64,000 bases of DNA from an uncultured Rhodospirillales bacterium (GTDB lineage Bacteria > Pseudomonadota > Alphaproteobacteria > Acetobacterales > Acetobacteraceae), in assembly GCA_903835235.1 (NCBI GenBank), contig CAILMF010000026.1, forward strand, positions 124,001 through 188,000. The letters run 5' to 3'. The notes under the pieces were generated by a model. It saw nothing but the letters and a program-made list of their open reading frames with translations. It searched no databases and was not told the origin of the DNA. Below are positions 62,345-64,000 of the stretch, in pieces; the stretch's first letter is position 1, and every line of letters begins with the position of its first letter. Both the position numbers and the translations under genes were made by a program.

Positions 62345-64000
62345 CTAGATCGGCGTGACGCGCACGGTCAGCACCGCGGCCTGGCCGGCTTCCACCCGCT
62401 CCAGGCAGCGGGCCAGCGCGGCGGCAACGTCCGCAGGTTCGGTCACACGTTCGCCGTAGGCGCCGAACGCCTTGCCCACATCCTCGAAGCGGCGGACATC
62501 GGCGTTCTTGTCCAGGCGGCTGAAGAAGGCGTCGGTCTTGCTGGCCTCGCCACCGGGATAGACGCGGTTGACGGCGGATTTCACCGCGCCCCAGCCGCGG
62601 TTGTCCAGCACGATGGTGAAGATCGGCAGGCCGTGCATCTGCGCCACGGAGTAGACGGCGTCGGGGCTGCCGAAGTGGTAGCTGCCATCGCCGACGATCT
62701 GCAGCACGCGGTTTTCCGGCCGCGCCAGCTTCACGCCCAGCGCCATGCCGCCGGAGAAGCCGAGGCCACCGCCGGCGAAGCCGATATAGGTCTGCGGCAG
62801 GGTGCGGGTGATGAAGTCCTGCACATGGCCGCCGTTGCGGATGGCTTCGTTGACGACGATGTCCTCGGGCCGGAGTTGCTTGTTCAGCTCCGCCATCAGG
62901 TAGGGCACCGAGATGGTGTCGGCGGCGCCGGCCTGTTCGGCCATGCCGTCCAGCCTGCGCTGGCGGGCCGTGCGCGGCGCGTCCCAGCTGGCGATGCGGG
63001 CGGCGACGCGGGCGCGGTAGGCGTCATCCGCCATGGCGCGGATGGCGGCGGCAACCTGGCCGATGACGATGGCGCAGTCGCCCTGCACGCGGATGTCGCC
63101 GGGGAAGTTCCAGATCGGCAGGTCGCGCTTGGCGGCGTCGACATCGACATGGATGAAGAAGGTGTTTTCGTTATGCGGGTGGGTGGTGGGGACCCAGGGG
63201 ACGTCGACATCCAACAGCAGGCCGAGGTCGCATTCCCTGAGCAGGCCGCCTGGTTCGAAGCCGGCGAAGGCGGGGTGGTCGGCCGGGAAGTTCATGTAGA
63301 CCGGGTAGTGCGAGACGACGCGCAGGCCCGCCAGCATGGCCAGCTCCGCCAGCGCGGCCACGGCTTCCGGCTTGCGGCCGAGATAGCCGCAGAAGGCCAC
63401 CGGGTTGTCGGCGGCCATGATCTCGGCGGCGACCTTGGCCACCACCTCCGGCCCGGCGCCACCGGCCAACACCGCGCCGTAGCGGGCCGGCGGGTAGCTG
63501 CGGATTTTTTCTTCCTCGATTTCTTCCGCCAGCGTTTCGCGCGGCAGCGACATGAAGACCGGGCCGGTGGGCTCGCTCATCATCATGGCGGTGCCGCGGG
63601 CCAGCAGCTCCTTGGCGACGATGCCGTTGGGCAGGCAGTATTCCCACTTGGTGTAGGGCCGCACGATGCTGGCGATGTCGTAGGGGTCCTGGATGAAGTG
63701 GACATAGGTGTCGCGGCTGCCGATCATCTCGCCACGGGTGGTGAAGGGGGCGCGGCCGGCCATCAGGAAGACCGGCACGCGGCCGCGGCAGAGGTTGTGC
63801 ATGCCCATGGCGGCGTTGGCGGTGCCGGCATCCACGTGGACCAATACAGCCTGGCCCTTTCCGGTCATGATCGCGTAGCCACCGGCCATGTGGACGGCGA
63901 CGACCTCATGCGGGGCGGTGATGACCGGCGGGCGCGGGCGGTTGGTCTGGTCCCAGCGGGCGATCTCCTCGATGATGGAGACGTGGTCGGTGCCGAGGTT
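62345..64000 (-). CDS. Thiamine-diphosphate-requiring enzyme (cut by window edge)
   Basis: 552 residues are visible; the start lies beyond the right edge. The frame is open through 64000 and the first visible residues (NLGTDHVSIIEEIARWDQ) are coding. The catalytic Glu lies in APHEVVAVHMAGGYAIMTG, and the ThDP motif is VGDGSYHFGSPDAVYS, then VLDNRGW. Close to the 2-oxoacid decarboxylase/acetolactate synthase superfamily, a catabolic branch. Its role is unknown. A second member of the superfamily is at 57825. Confidence 0.87.
   Translation of the reverse strand, partial: NLGTDHVSIIEEIARWDQTNRPRPPVITAPHEVVAVHMAGGYAIMTGKGQAVLVHVDAGTANAAMGMHNLCRGRVPVFLMAGRAPFTTRGEMIGSRDTYVHFIQDPYDIASIVRPYTKWEYCLPNGIVAKELLARGTAMMMSEPTGPVFMSLPRETLAEEIEEEKIRSYPPARYGAVLAGGAGPEVVAKVAAEIMAADNPVAFCGYLGRKPEAVAALAELAMLAGLRVVSHYPVYMNFPADHPAFAGFEPGGLLRECDLGLLLDVDVPWVPTTHPHNENTFFIHVDVDAAKRDLPIWNFPGDIRVQGDCAIVIGQVAAAIRAMADDAYRARVAARIASWDAPRTARQRRLDGMAEQAGAADTISVPYLMAELNKQLRPEDIVVNEAIRNGGHVQDFITRTLPQTYIGFAGGGLGFSGGMALGVKLARPENRVLQIVGDGSYHFGSPDAVYSVAQMHGLPIFTIVLDNRGWGAVKSAVNRVYPGGEASKTDAFFSRLDKNADVRRFEDVGKAFGAYGERVTEPADVAAALARCLERVEAGQAAVLTVRVTPI

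Overview
The window is very GC-rich and gene-dense. Its gene set (MHS-family transporter, hyuA/hyuB hydantoinase genes, a Bug/TctC-type solute receptor, amidases, GFA protein, xseB-ispA-dxs-tlyA, pdxH/fabI/aroC neighbourhood) fits an alphaproteobacterium of the Acetobacteraceae, Roseomonas-like. The genus is an inference from gene content; no rRNA or tRNA gene was seen.

Layout. 1-3302 (minus): 5' part of a large autotransporter-type surface protein with 279-bp tandem repeats, cut by the window edge. 4006-6105: an OmpR-type regulator lacking the phospho-acceptor Asp and a PhzS-like flavin monooxygenase, then a 26-bp minisatellite (6226-6557). 6965-9532: a tightly packed set (small unknown protein, EAL phosphodiesterase, DUF2939-like membrane protein, XRE regulator). 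9590-20333: mostly housekeeping and catabolic genes (acetyltransferases, amidase, phytase-like protein, ferredoxin-NADP reductase, MHS transporter, PhyH oxygenase, prpE). 20421-28024: two divergent RTX/VCBS-type exoproteins followed by two coupled glycosyltransferases. 28076-34014: oxidoreductase, hydrolase, pirin, universal stress protein, APH/P-loop kinase and pdxH. 34118-38299: fabI and aroC, separated by an AT-rich foreign-looking gene, then two conserved hypotheticals. 38373-44175 (minus): tlyA, dxs, ispA, xseB, then after an inserted cytochrome P460 gene an HDAC-like deacetylase and a TusA-like protein.

45148-47713 is a small defence islet: a transposase-like fragment, a BglII-type restriction endonuclease convergent with an MT-A70 adenine methyltransferase, and an antitoxin-like gene followed by a MazF-like toxin stub, the last pair flanked by a 16-bp direct repeat.

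47700-64000 is catabolic: a 2-hydroxyacid dehydrogenase, a divergent SDR, a coupled run of carbamoylase-type amidase, hyuA, hyuB and D-aminoacylase, a ThDP enzyme, a Bug receptor, a TetR/tandem-YdhR divergent pair with clear operators, a GFA protein and a second ThDP enzyme cut by the right edge. Inside this block sits the most novel item I see: three consecutive paralogous small exported proteins (56241-57758) with identical Asp/Gly/Cys/Cys spacing and no family I recognise.

Most genes were called from open frames plus recognisable motifs, with starts adjusted by Shine-Dalgarno sites and overlaps. Family names come from memory of motifs; no database search was run.
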